This document shows, piece after piece, positions 42,325 to 53,635 of a DNA stretch of 62,000 nt. Position 1 is the first letter of the stretch, and each line of letters starts with the position of its first letter. The translations under genes were made by a program, and so were the position numbers. The notes under the pieces were generated by a model. That model did no database searches and had not been told where the DNA came from. It was given only the letters and a program-made list of their open reading frames with translations. Source of the stretch: Symbiodinium natans (lineage: Eukaryota > Sar > Dinophyceae > Suessiales > Symbiodiniaceae); the NCBI GenBank assembly GCA_905221605.1, contig CAJNDS010002716.1, positions 1 to 62,000 of the forward strand, in the 5' to 3' direction.

Positions 42325-42528
42325 GAAGAGAATTATATTCGCACAGGATTATAAGGAATCAAAAGACGCATGAATGCCGTGCGAATATAGTGAACGAAAT
42401 ACCCGGGCATTTACTACTATCTTTATATGCGCCCGGGGTAATAAGAATAGAATAGTAATACGAAGAGAATATTATTTCGCAAGCATTACAATGAAAGCGT
42501 GAATGCTGTGCGGAATAATATGAACGAA
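42325..42528. repeat. Two hairpin-forming ~70-bp repeats next to cox1
   Basis: Copies at 42,325-42,398 and 42,462-42,528 share GAAGAGAAT...GTGAATGC-GTGCG...TGAACGAA. Each can fold: TATTCGCAC with GTGCGAATA, and ATATTATT-CGCA with TGCG-AATAATAT. Between them lies another hairpin (CCCGGGCAT with ATGCGCCCGGG). Inverted-repeat spacers are typical of dinoflagellate mitochondrial DNA. Confidence 0.8.
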
Positions 42529-42574
42529 GCGGGGGATTTTAAGGGGGCCACAATATTATTATTACAAAAGCCCC

Positions 42575-43955
42575 CTTAATAACAAAACAACCAAAAGATA
42601 GGAAAGTTATTCCTGATCCAATTGATGACAGGGAATTCCAGGATTTAAAAGAATCTGGAAAGGATGGGATTCTTCTTGGCGTAACATTAAATCCTAAGAA
42701 AGGCATTGGGGAAAAGGTAAGAAGAATACCAATAAATATTAAATGTAGATGAAAAAGAGAAAGTGTACTAGAGGATGAAAGTAATAAATTCTTCGTACCA
42801 ACAATCTTTTCTCCATGAAAAATGAAAAATAATTCCAGGGAAGACAGAAATAGTGGCTCCCAAAAGAAAGAACAAAATGAAAATGTGCTACAGCATAATA
42901 TGTATCATGTACTCCTAGATCTACTGCAGCATTTCCAAGAATTATTCCTGTAGAACCACCTATAGTCAACATTAATAAGAAGAGATGTGAGAAGAAGACA
43001 GAACTAATTCTAAGGTGTAATAATGGTGGATTTCCAAGATATGTCAAAAGCCAATTAGAGATTTTTGTACCAGTTGGTAAGGATATTAAGATTGTAGCTC
43101 CTGGAAAATACGCTCTTGTATCACTTTCTAAACCTACAGTATACATATGATGCCCCCAAACAAGACTTCCAAGAAGAGCAATAGATGACATGGCAAAGAT
43201 TATTGATTGGTTACCAAAGATTATTAATTGTAAAATTCCAGAAATTATTATGGAAATGATCCCAAATGCAAGAATTATTAAGATGTAAACTTCTGGATGT
43301 CCAAAAAACCAAAATAACTGTTGATAGAATATAGGATCTCCTCCAAATATAGGATCAAAGAAAAGTGTATTAGAATGAAGATCACTCAATATTAAAAGAA
43401 GTGTACCAGATAAGATTGGTAATGTTAATAAAAGCATGAAAGCTGTAATCAAGAAAGCCCAAGGAAGTCATGGGATAGCCTTTAATGTCAGATAATAAGA
43501 TCTCAGATTTAGAATTGTTGTCCAAAAGTTAAGAGATGTAAGACATGAAGATATACCAGAGATCAATAATCCAAATATTAGATTTCCTGTACTTGAAGGT
43601 GATGAAGTCATAAAAGAAGTGGATAATGGTGGAAAAATGTTCATCCTGTACCACAAATTCTGAGATTATAGAAAGGATTAGGAAAAGATATGAAAGTAAA
43701 AGAATTAAGATAGACAAATTATTGACTCTAGGATATGCCACTTCTGGAGACCCTTGAAAGATAGGTACAACATAATTTCCAAATCCTCCATCCTTACATT
43801 ATAGAAGTTCTGGTTTTCTGGAGATATAATCCTATTTCCTGATGAATATAATTCTATTCTTATAAGGACTGATATTAATGTTCCGGAGATTCCAAAGATG
43901 AATCCAGATAATCAATAATAAATTCCTAAGCCTTTATGATTACAATTTTTAACTA
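42575..43955 (-). pseudogene. cox1: cox1 (cytochrome c oxidase subunit I) copy with frameshifts, likely nuclear mitochondrial insertion
   Basis: Near full-length. The N-terminal part near 43,950 reads HKGLGIYYWLSGFIFGISGT. After FYNV at about 43,800 a stretch of roughly 18 residues is missing and the frame shifts to GGFGNYVVPIFQGSPEVAYP. Near 43,640 the frame shifts again (G-T-G-W-T region, with TGA at the Trp position). 42,880-43,452 is a long clean stretch with FWFFGHPEVYILI (heme/copper His region) and GHHMYTVGLESDTRAYF. It shifts again after HFHFVLS, and the C-terminal end near 42,600 reads PSFPDSFKSWNSLSSIGSGI. Dinoflagellate cox1 transcripts are edited by substitution, which could not repair indels or the deletion. 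The right edge at ~43,955 changes abruptly to GC-richer DNA, favouring nuclear insertion, but a rearranged mitochondrial piece joined in assembly is possible. Confidence 0.88.
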
Positions 43956-45876
43956 GTGATAGAAAAGATACGAACGGGCCAGGCTTGCCTTCATGAGAAA
44001 ACTCCAGGAAATGGCCACGCAAGAAACAGAAACAAAAACATTCAAAAACACGCAGCACACGCACACCCAGAGTCCCCGGTTGTGAAAGTTAGAAATCAAA
44101 AGTTCTTCGTGAACAGAACCAAATCGGACCAACATCCCGCACCTGTTCGGAGTCTGAAAAAACTGCGTGTTTCGTGCTTCGACGCTTCGCGGCTTCAGTC
44201 TTCTGGCGGTCTCAGTTGTCGCACCCATTGTTGCCAACATCATGCCATCAGATTAGATAGCTTGTTGTGTGTTGTTGTTTGCTGTGCTTCGGCTTAGCGG
44301 ATCCAGTGCAAGGATGTATTCGGGGAGCGAATAGTGGACAGACGCGAAGGGGTTGCCTGTGAGTTAAGGTGACGCCTTGAACTGCAGAATGCCGATGCCG
44401 AGAACGCCTCGGTAGTTACGTTTCAGTATGGGTGTTGCCGAACTTGCAATCTTCTTTCGTTGATGTTGTATAGAGAAGGTATAAGGTACATTGCAGTATC
44501 GGCACACCGACTTCTGCCGCGGCTAGTTTCATGCTTCATGCTTTTGCCCCGCCCCCTCCCCTTCCCCCTCCCCCCTAATTCGCATGTCATTCCGGAGAAT
44601 TTCGAATGGCTGCATGAGTGCACATGAGTGCTGCAACTGCAACAGCCACCCGCAACAGTTTTTCTTCGCAATGGAACCGCGTCGCGATGGAACAGATGTA
44701 CCGTTTGGCCTGTATCATGTTGGTAACCTTGCGGGCATGTTGTCTCTGATTTCGGCCTCGAGGCCAACACTAGCATAAATTGCATCCTGCATTCAATCGA
44801 CTGCTGAAAGGAGTCTTGATCATTCGACGATTGTGCAACTGCAAGCTGTGCGAGCCCACGTTTGACACGTTTGAACAAGCGTAAATCTGGAGGCTTACTG
44901 CAAGACACAATGTTGTTTTCGGCATCTTGCACTTGCAGAAGTTGCTTTGTGTGCTTGTAGAGAGTGACTTTAAGCTGCTTCTCTTCGACTGCCCCGCCAG
45001 ATGTTTCACCTAGACGGTGTAAGCAAGGCGTGGCAGTGGGGTGGAGATTTGCTTGAGTCTTTCAGCTTTCTACAGGTGCTTCACGTTATCGGCTGAGCAT
45101 GTTTCCAGCATCGACTGTTGCCTTTTGACAGCAGCGGAGGTTCTGTGATCTGCGTGTGCGACGCATGTGATCCACATCGGAACAGGGCAACATGCAAGGA
45201 CTTGATTAATATGGCGAATTCGGTCAGGCACACACAGCAAGAATTCCTCTCATAAGCTGGAAAACGTTCCAGTGAGGCAAGCTGCATCAGGCAGGCCTTA
45301 CTCACCCCCGCTCATGCTCGGTGCTAGTCGTTCCGCTATTGCCCAAAAAGACTGGCAGCACGTGCTCGGGATGGTATTTGCAACTCGGTCTCCCCAACAG
45401 TTATGCTGGTCTCGACGGTATTGCGATGCTGAGGTGAGCGAAAAATGACAGACGTGGAGAAGCAAGCTGACGCAATCGTTCATGCGGTGCGCGCCCATGT
45501 AGGTACACGACACGTGTAATTCAATGCAAAACAATGCTTGGCTTGGAAATCATACATTCAACAAGCTTGCAGGCACACTAGTTGGTACAGTTTGACTGCA
45601 TTAGCAATTTGGCAGTAGGTGCTTGCTTCTGCTATGGCTTTCTTAGCGTGTTATGGAAAGCGTTGTGATCTTTAGAGCCGGCTCTGAGTACGACAGGTAG
45701 TCGCAGTTGAGCTGCTCCACTGGCATGGGAAGCTGGGTGGGACCTTGGAGCACTCTGGCAGAAAGTTACTACAAGCAGCAAAGCCCACATTTCGACATTT
45801 CGTCATGCTTGCAGTTGCAGCGTAGTACGTCGCGTGCTCTGTGCGAAGTAACAACTAAAGCAGTCTTCGTGTTGTG
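43956..45876. other. Interval with no supported gene
   Basis: Only short frames up to about 170 codons (44,423-44,932 minus), without recognisable domains. A C/T-rich stretch lies at about 44,544-44,576. Confidence 0.45.
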
Positions 45877-45877
45877 T

Positions 45878-45955
45878 GAGTGTGAGTGTGAGTGTGAGTG
45901 TAAATGTAAGTGTAAGTGTAAGCGTAAGTGTAAGTGCATGTGTAAGTGTGTTTGA
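45878..45955. repeat. Hexamer microsatellite TGTGAG/TGTAAG
   Basis: About 12 copies. The left half is TGTGAG and the right half TGTAAG, again with variants in blocks. Confidence 0.9.
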
Positions 45956-47386
45956 TGTGACTACAAAAAGCCGATAAGTGTCGCTTTGGGTTTTGGGCTT
46001 GCACTGCTGTCGGGGTTTAGGGTTAGGGGAACAAGGGAGTCTTGGGCTTGCGCTGCTTGTAGGGTTGAGGGGAGTAGGGAGCAGGTTTCGGGCTTTGAGT
46101 GTACAGGAGCCAAAAGAGCTCACACGAGCAGGAAGTCTTAAAACAAAGCACAGAAACCCGAGCCCTGCCCAAATCGTTAGAGACTGACCGCAAGACCTTT
46201 GGAAGTCGGGATTAAACTTCCACTGTTGGAGCATGCAGTGAACTTGATTCGTCATGGGTCGAGAAGGGTATTGGGGTTAGCAGGGTTTGCTTACCTGCCG
46301 ACCCCCCCAAACCCCCACCGCATGGGCAGTGTAAGGCGAAAGTGAGAAGTAGAACCCGGAAAGCATGAAGCTCGAAACGCAACATCTTTAGGAGTCCATG
46401 CAGCGGGAACTTCAAATCGCTCTGTGGTAGTAACGGTACGCCCCCGTGTCAAGAAATTGCGCGTTGGAGCCGCTCTTCCAAGGAATGCATTTCGAAAGTG
46501 CTTGCCTCAGGGTGTCTTCAAGCGTCAGTAGTGTTGTGCCGGCAACATAGGTCACCTCATGACCAGTGCATGCAAGATGGAAGATGTGCGACCTACTACG
46601 AAAGTTTTTCGTCTCAGCTTGTTCATCAGCAGGTGCGTCTATGTTCCAGTACTTCCCAGGCTTCTTGCGTGCGTCTTCTGCATCGCATCTTAGTCCTTCA
46701 CGTGGCGAGCTGTGAACGAGTGTGCTCTGATGATGCCCATGATGGATCATGACGGTCTGTGCGTGGTGATGCTAGTAGGGCAGCTGATTGACTGGACCGG
46801 TGCAATCCGCGTTGTCGCTCCCTGACAGGTTGAAGCGATTGACTAATCGCAAAGACAGTGCAGATGTAAACCTTGCGCGAGTTTTTGACCCGTTTAGCCA
46901 TGCGTTGTATAATGCACATTGCCGGGACGTCAGCGTTTGGCCAGGACTTCAAAATAGATATGAAGACCGGTCGGAAGCTGTCACGCCCCAGTCGAGTGCA
47001 TGATGCAGCCCAGGCCTCAGAAATTTCAGGCTATTGAGGAGCTACTGCAGCACCGGTGACTCTTTGGTCCTGTAAGGCACTCGAAAAGCAGTTTACGCTG
47101 GGCTATGTGCGCCGGCAAGTTGCTCCAACCGACTGTAGCAAGTACACAGATCAAGCAGGTGTTTGGAAAGGGCAGCGGTCCTTGACCCTTGACCTCATTC
47201 TCTCCCGCTTAATGCCGTGTAGCTTTTCCTGCCAGGCATTTACTGGCGTAGCTCTTGATGCTTTGGCCAGAGGCCGATCAGCAGAAAAGAATAGCACAGT
47301 ACATCCACTTCCGGGCTCCTATTGCGGGGTGGGGGTTCTTTTTGGGTATATTTTTTGGTTTTTTTTGGGTATTTTTTTTGTTTTCT
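45956..47386. other. Interval with no supported gene
   Basis: Isolated GGGTTTAGGGTTAGGG at about 46,014-46,028. A frame at 46,788-47,003 (about 70 codons) has no recognisable domain. Confidence 0.4.
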
Positions 47387-47815
47387 AAACCCTAAACCCT
47401 AAACCCTAAACCCTAAACCCTAAACCCTAAACCCTAAACCCTAAACCCTAAACCCTAAACCCTAAACCCTAAACCCTAAACCCTAAACCCTAAACCCTAA
47501 ACCCTAAACCCTAAACCCTAAACCCTAAACCCTAAACCCTAAACCCTAAACCCTAAACCCTAACCCTAAACCCTAAACCCTAAACCCTAAACCCCAAACC
47601 CTAAAACCCTAAAACCCTAAAACCCTAAAACAAAACCCCAAAAACCCTAAAACCCTAAAACCCTAAAACCCTAAAACCCTAAAACCCTAAACCCTAAACC
47701 CCAAACCCTAAACCCTAAACCCTATACCCAAAAACATACCCTAAACCCAAAAACATACCCTAAACCCACAAACATACCCAAAAAAAAACAAAAAAAACAC
47801 CCAAAAAAAACCTGG
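47340..47815. repeat. Interstitial telomere array (CCCTAAA)n with inverted degenerate left flank
   Basis: 47,387 to about 47,725 is (CCCTAAA)n, about 45 units, with CCCTAAAA variants at 47,605-47,690. On the right it decays into A-rich CATACCC/CACCC forms. The left flank (47,340-47,383) is T-rich with TTTTTGGGTAT units, the reverse complement of the right flank type. Orientation therefore flips at about 47,383. Confidence 0.95.
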
Positions 47816-48164
47816 CTCCCCTATTGCGTAGATGTTTAAAGTTTAGGAGCATTAGGCAGCGACACAATATGACACAATGCAATGCAATCTGCTTACTGGA
47901 ACTGTCTGGTGCTCGGAGGTGACAACGGTCTTTGGCTTCCGCTTGCCCGATACCAGGACGGAAAGACGATGGAGCGAGGTTGTTCATCTCTGCCGTTGAT
48001 AGTCAAGGGCACTTCGATTGGTTAACAGGGATGTTTGAAGGCTTTCGCCGAGACCCAGAAACTTTAAAGTGCCCCAAATCGATGCAGTGAATTCCCGCTG
48101 GGGACAGCTGGAATTCTCGGTCTATACTTCGTGAGGGTTTCCTGCGGACCCCTAGTGGCAGTGA

Positions 48165-48262
48165 GTAGTAGAGTAGTAGAGTAGCAGAGTAGCAGAGAAG
48201 TAGAGTAGTAGAGTCGTAGAGTCGTAGAGTCGTAGAGTCGTAGAGTCGTAGTCGTAGTCCTA
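48165..48262. repeat. GTAGAGTAGTAGAGTCGT-type microsatellite
   Basis: Units of about 8-9 bp (GAGTAGTA, GAGTAGCA, GAGTCGTA), again with each variant clustered. Confidence 0.85.
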
Positions 48263-48709
48263 GTCCTGGACGAATCTTTACGTTCGATATTAGTCCCCGA
48301 ACCCTTTCGCTGGAACATCTTTTCGCAAGCGAAGAGTCGAACACAGCTGCAGAGGCCTGGGCCAGAACTGGCCGTAAAGCTCAACCCCAAAACTCAAATC
48401 GGGGAATTCACATGCAGGGTAGTCAGATGTTCATTGGCAAAAATGGGAGGCTCGCAGGGAGCTCAACCTTGCAGATGTAGAGCCTGGCGAGGATCCGCAG
48501 GCGAAGGACGTGTGAACGTTTGTGGGGAGTCACTGCCGTTTCTGATCAGGGTCACAGCTCTTCGTTGCGATACGCATGTGGCATCCTGGAGCAACGCCTG
48601 CATGTCTTTCTGCAGGACCTTGTGGCGTTCAGCCAAGGTTTCGTGAAGTCTGAAGCTGGCGAGGAGCCAATGCAAGCTGTATTGCATTTTGTCGAATCTA
48701 GTCACTAGT

Positions 48710-48826
48710 CCGGATTCCGGTTCCAATGGTGCCCGAACAAAAGCCCCGAACTCGAGCTGGCCGGCGCTGAAGTTGGCGTACATGGTGGCACCGAAAATCG
48801 GGGTGCCGAAATCAAAGCCCTAAACC
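48710..48826 (-). CDS. Possible exon of an unidentified gene
   Basis: The minus strand reads GFDFGTPIFGATMYANFSAG and then QLEFGAFVRAPLEPESG, preceded by a GCGCAGGTTTAG acceptor-like edge. The composition (alternating Gly/aromatic/hydrophobic residues) looks coding and beta-rich. The frame stays open to 48,463 with a helical segment (HWLLASFRLHETLAERHKVL). No family is recognised. Confidence 0.35.
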
Positions 48827-48829
48827 TGC

Positions 48830-50984
48830 GCCTTGAGCCTTGAGCCCTGAACCCTGCAAGCCCTGTAACCGAGGACCGAGTGGTGGGGGGCGCAGGGGAA
48901 GGGGCCCGTCGAGCGACCATTTATGGCTGCCGGAGAGATGAGGGTCTGCCGGGAGCCAATGGTGGAAGGTTCGAGGCGTCGCGAATCTAGATCTTGCAGC
49001 TGCAAAGCTCAGGAGGTAGCACCGTGGTGGAGACAGCATGCGGTCAGTTCGAAGTGACGCTCCTGAGTAGCAGCCAGTCAGGTGCCCGCTTGGCCATGAA
49101 GTCGTCTGGGCGCCCCGATCCAGCTTGCCTACTCAGAAGTGCAACCAGATCAAAACCAGCCCTGATCCAGCTCCAACAATGCCAAACGTTGGCCTAGACA
49201 TGGCGAGGTTGTGTACTTACCCAATGACTTCCGCCAAGGCCAAGTCCGACAGCCGACAGCAACAACTTCGATCTTAGCATCCTGGAATGGTCCAACAGCC
49301 AGACAGTTCCCCGAAAATGGACATCCAACGGCCAAGCAGCAAGGTATCACAAGAACAGAGCCACCAACAGCAGCGGCAGAGCAAACAAAGGACCCAGTGG
49401 CAAGAGATGGCCACGGTCAAAAACTAAGAAACGCCAAGCGATCAAATGAAGCTGGATGTCGGCCATCGTTGAAAGATCACGAACAACAACAGTAATGCTT
49501 CTTGAGCTTCATGCCTTGGCGACATACGTCAGGATGTGTCCAAATGGTTCGAAAACAGTTAAGCTTGAGTAACAGAATACTTCCCCACTGAGCGCCGGCG
49601 CCTGGAGGAGCTGGTCCAGGTCACAACTCGCGCCGCCGCGCTGCTGCAGGGATGGGTGGGTGGCATGTGCTGCTATGGCTGCTATGGCGGCTACGATGCT
49701 ATGCATCTGCCATCCTTCAAGCCAGCGCAATGTGACAGAATGGTATGTGGAGTACTGTTCGATACCAACATTGAACAAGGCAACACATGCTGAGCACTCC
49801 TCCGTAGCATTCACTGCACTGGTAAATGTGTTGATGGATTTGATGCATGAGCTTCTGCCGCCTGAGGTTGGGCATGGCGACGCGAGACAAAACATTTGGA
49901 TACTTCCGGTCTGGCTGCCCTGTTCCGCGAGTCTCCTTTGCAAGCTCTCGACTCTGAGTGTGGCAAAGCTGTGTCTCAGTTTCGATGCACGTCCACCACG
50001 CCATGCTAAACTTTGAGAGGATACTGTGAGAGCTTAAAGAAAGGCTGGCCGTTGCATGCCCGATAAGCGAACAGGGGCAACTTGCGGAATAAACGGACTT
50101 GGAGTAAAAAGGTCGACATAGAAACCAGCATTGTCAACTTAGCATCTGGAGTGCTGCGCGAAACTCGCAGGAAATTAAAGGCTGGCCCCTACTGTGGAAG
50201 ACGCAAGGCGGACGGCCCTGCACCATCAGCAGTCTTGCTCATCGCATCCTGGGGGATCAACGTGCTGTGAAGTCCCTATGTGACAGATTCGCCGCGACCG
50301 AGACTCGTTGGATCCTTTATCCAACCACGGAAGCGGGAAGTCGGATGTGGAGTAAAGGACCAAGTTGGAACGATGCGGCCCATCGTTCACTCCATCACAT
50401 GACCTCGTTGTGCTCTCAGATCCGGCAGTTTCCCAAACAGGGTGTAAAAAACATGACCTTGCTGGGTCTCAGACCGGCCGTAATGGGCAGAAGGGATGGA
50501 CAGTATTTGTGCAAGAGCCTGGCTTTTCAGCCGATTTGAACCCATCCAATGTCAGCCGATCTGAACCCACTTTTCATCCAGCTCGAGCCATTCCGAACCC
50601 ACGTTTAGCCGGTCTGAACCCAATGTTTCAGCCGATCCTGCCCGACATCAGACAGCACACGGGCCCGCCCTTCCCCCTCTTTGGTGTGGGATACCGTGGC
50701 AGGTCTTCGTGGATCACGATCGCTCCTCACATGCTGAGCGGCAGGCACACTGAGACAGCAACTGTAGCCGCTGATTAAGAATTTCGGCAAGCTCAAGGCT
50801 TCGAGCATCCATGATCTTGACACATCTTTTGCATGCTTTGGCTGTGTGACGGAAGCGCGGGTGCCCCAATCGGCCCTGGCCCTGAAACCCTCACCCTTCT
50901 CGTTGTTTTTGTTTGCCAGGACCGAAAAGAAACACCAGTCGTCAACACCCCTGAGAATCACTCCGATTCGATCCCTGCAACATC
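48830..50984. other. Interval with no supported gene
   Basis: Short frames only. A degenerate ~35-bp repeat with CAGCCGAT-TGAACCCA is seen about four times at 50,524-50,640. The rest shows no recognisable domain. Confidence 0.4.
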
Positions 50985-51299
50985 TTGCAAGTGATGCTGA
51001 GATTGCATTTCTACAGTTGGGCCTTTAGCTTTAGCTGTTGTCAGGCTTTGCTGGTGTTGCTCCAGGCCAGGCTTTCGAAGTACCAGCGCCAGCAGCTGTT
51101 GTGCTGGGTGTTTTTCTCCGCAGCTATAACACTGCAGATTTTAGGCGACCAGGCGACCCTGTCACTGAATCTAACCAAGCAGCGGCACGAGAGTGGCGCG
51201 GTGACTTCCGAGGCCGCACCGATCGACCCTGTCAGTGAGGGCGTGAAGAAGGGAGCCGGTCAGCCCAGCATAGCGTCCGCTTCCAGCTTTTCATAACTT
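50985..51299 (+). CDS. Possible terminal exon, one membrane segment
   Basis: Open frame ending in TAA at about 51,294-51,296. It contains LLQARLSKYQRQQLLCWVFF and then SAAITLQIL, one probable hydrophobic segment, followed by a polar tail (HESGAVTSEAAPIDPVSEGV). It looks like the 3' end of a gene; upstream exons were not identified. The start is unknown, since the frame opens at a non-ATG codon. Confidence 0.3.
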
Positions 51300-53120
51300 A
51301 GCATGTCTGCTTAGCTTCCCTGGGCGTTTGGGAAGTTTTGGCGTTGTTGCTGGTGGTGGAAACAAATAATTGGGACTTGTTTTGGTTTCTGTTTGTTTGA
51401 TGTTGTTGTTCCTGTTCCTGTCGTTCTTGAGGTGGCGTTTCAAGTAAGCGGGAGTGGTTTTCGATCTTGTTTTCAGAAATCCCTCCGCCCTTCCGGTTCC
51501 TTGCCCAAAAGTGACTGGATTGATGCATTAGACTGAAAGGCAGAAGAAGGGAGATCAACAAGTGAGACATGACTGTAAGGTCGTCGGCCAGATGCGGGTG
51601 TTTGCCAGTCACACTCCATGCATTTCGTGTTCCTTGTCGGCATTTGGTTTGACAACTTAGTCCACAGGATGCCTGATGCATTGTGGCATATTGCAGCATG
51701 TTGCGGCGTTGGGTTTGTTGGGACAATTTGGGGCCGAGGTCTCTCTTCGATGTGCCAGTTCACAAGATGTTTTGAAGGCCCGGTTCAAGCGCCCTACCTT
51801 CCTATGCGATGAGTATCACGTGCCATCGCTTCGCCAGGCGCAGGCATCTCTGCAAAATCCTCAGCACAAGTTAGCCTGAGGCAAAGCAACTCGAGGGGCA
51901 GCAGCCGAGGTCACCTATGACACGTGGAAGGAGACTCGACGCTGGATCGGCCTGGATCCGCCTGATGGCGAGGGCCTGATCGGGCTGTTGGCAAGAGTAC
52001 GGGCGCTTTGTTGCTGCAATCCTCATTTGTCTGCGTGCCCGTGCCTCTGTGCCAGAAATCCCGTCCGAAGATGAGGAGGAGAAGGCTTGATGTTACCGTT
52101 GAGCGTATCGGCAACTATTCAGATGTTCAGTGGCTCACAGTTTCTGTGCGTGATCAAAGTTTGCAATTTTGCCCCAAAGTTATATTGAATTGTGCGCCCT
52201 GGTTGGTATATGATGTGTTTTTCCCTGTGCCTTCCTATGAAACTTTCCGTCGTATGCATCGCATTCCCATTCCGTGCACAGTTGGTAGATGCTCTCTGCG
52301 TTGGCCAGGCCTGATAACCCTTCGTGAATGAGCCGCGTGCTGGTTCGTTCTTTGTCCTGGACCTTGCTGAGTACACCAGTAGTGGGTTCTGTTGTGGAGG
52401 AGCTCAGAAATCAGAAACGTCGAGTCAAACCATGTTGAAGAACCTCATAGGCGGCATCACGATCGTAGCTTTGCGTCTTGTCCTCGTGACTGTCTCACAG
52501 TCTCACATTCTGGCATGCTTCGTATCAGTAAATTCATGTAGCCAGTGTTGTTCCTTAAGGATTGCATGCCAGACCGCCGAGCCATGAGTACGCAAGAAAA
52601 AAGAACAGTTGCTCTGACTTGTGGGATCGCGTGGGCATAGAAATCGTGCATCATCGGCTACTGCTAGGTCCTGTGCGCACACGAGACTTCACCCACCGTG
52701 AACTCTCGCCTGCAAGCCTGCATGAAAGGACCCTGACGTGCATCCCCAATCAGTCGTAATAGCATACCTGGTTGCGCACATAGAACCTTTTCATGGAAGC
52801 CAGATCCTTAGAGCTCTAGTGATAGTTTACGTCTACAACCACAAGGCCCAAACTCCAGGACTCAAGGAGCTCCAAACCATGTCTGACAGAGTCACTTTCT
52901 TTTTGCTTTTCCGTATCCAAACATATTTGACCACTGGTCAGAGAGTTCTGTTTTTGTCTTGTAAAGGTTTTTTGGTTTTCCGACGAGTTTGGCACTTAGC
53001 CGTAAAATGCAGGAAGAAGACAATGAACACTGGAGTTCCAGGGGTTGTGGGCGTGCACTTTTTCTACCTTTTTTGTATCTCTTATTCGAGAATACGCACG
53101 CAACCAAGCCTAGCAAGAGT
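51300..53120. other. Interval with no supported gene
   Basis: Frames up to about 140 codons without a recognisable domain. A frame at 52,008-52,331 (contains RRRLDVTVERIGNYSDVQWL) might be an exon, but this is unsupported. Confidence 0.35.
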
Positions 53121-53125
53121 CAATC

Positions 53126-53286
53126 TACATATATATATATATGTGTATGTATGTATGTATGTATGTATGTATGTATGTATGTATGTATGTATGTATGTAT
53201 GTATGTATGTATGTATGTATGTATGTATGTATGTATGTATGTATGTATGTATGTATGTATGTATGTATGTATGTATGTATGTATGT
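53126..53286. repeat. (GTAT)n microsatellite with a short (TA)n start
   Basis: (TA)n at about 53,128-53,141 followed by about 36 uninterrupted GTAT units. Confidence 0.98.
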
Positions 53287-53374
53287 GTCTTTATTGTTTT
53301 TGGCTCGAACGCAACGTAAACGCAGAAAACGCATGTGCTGTTTAACTCGGTTTTCACGAGGTTTCGCGTGGTTG

Positions 53375-53490
53375 ACATGCCGAAAACAGGTGACGTCAGT
53401 GTTTTCGGCGTGTCCACTTTGTGCAGTGGGTCTCACATGCCGAAACCTCGTATTTTCCGAGGTTTCCCAGCCATGCATGCCTTAGAACAT
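53375..53490. other. Cluster of hairpins around ATGCCGAAAAC/TGACGTCA
   Basis: ACATGCCGAAAAC (53,376-53,388) and GTTTTCGGCGTGT (53,400-53,412) form an imperfect dyad around TGACGTCA. A second stem, GAAACCTCG with CGAGGTTTC, lies at about 53,441-53,466. Confidence 0.7.
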
Positions 53491-53635
53491 TCTTGCGAGA
53501 GCTGTAGTAGCCATTGCATCCATGGCCGAACCATGATTACGTACGTGTAACCAAGCTGTGCGAGTGGCCAGAGCATCCGTGGCGGAACCATGATTCCCAA
53601 AACACCGTCCTGGCCCAAAAGCCTTCTACATTTTG

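Noticed and set aside
48064-48390. Minus-strand frames rich in Leu, Tyr, Thr and Ser at the GTAGAGTA microsatellite.
   Set aside because: Low-complexity translation of the microsatellite.
53082-53485. Open frames with long CMYV or HTYI peptide repeats.
   Set aside because: Translation of the GTAT microsatellite in frames without stops.
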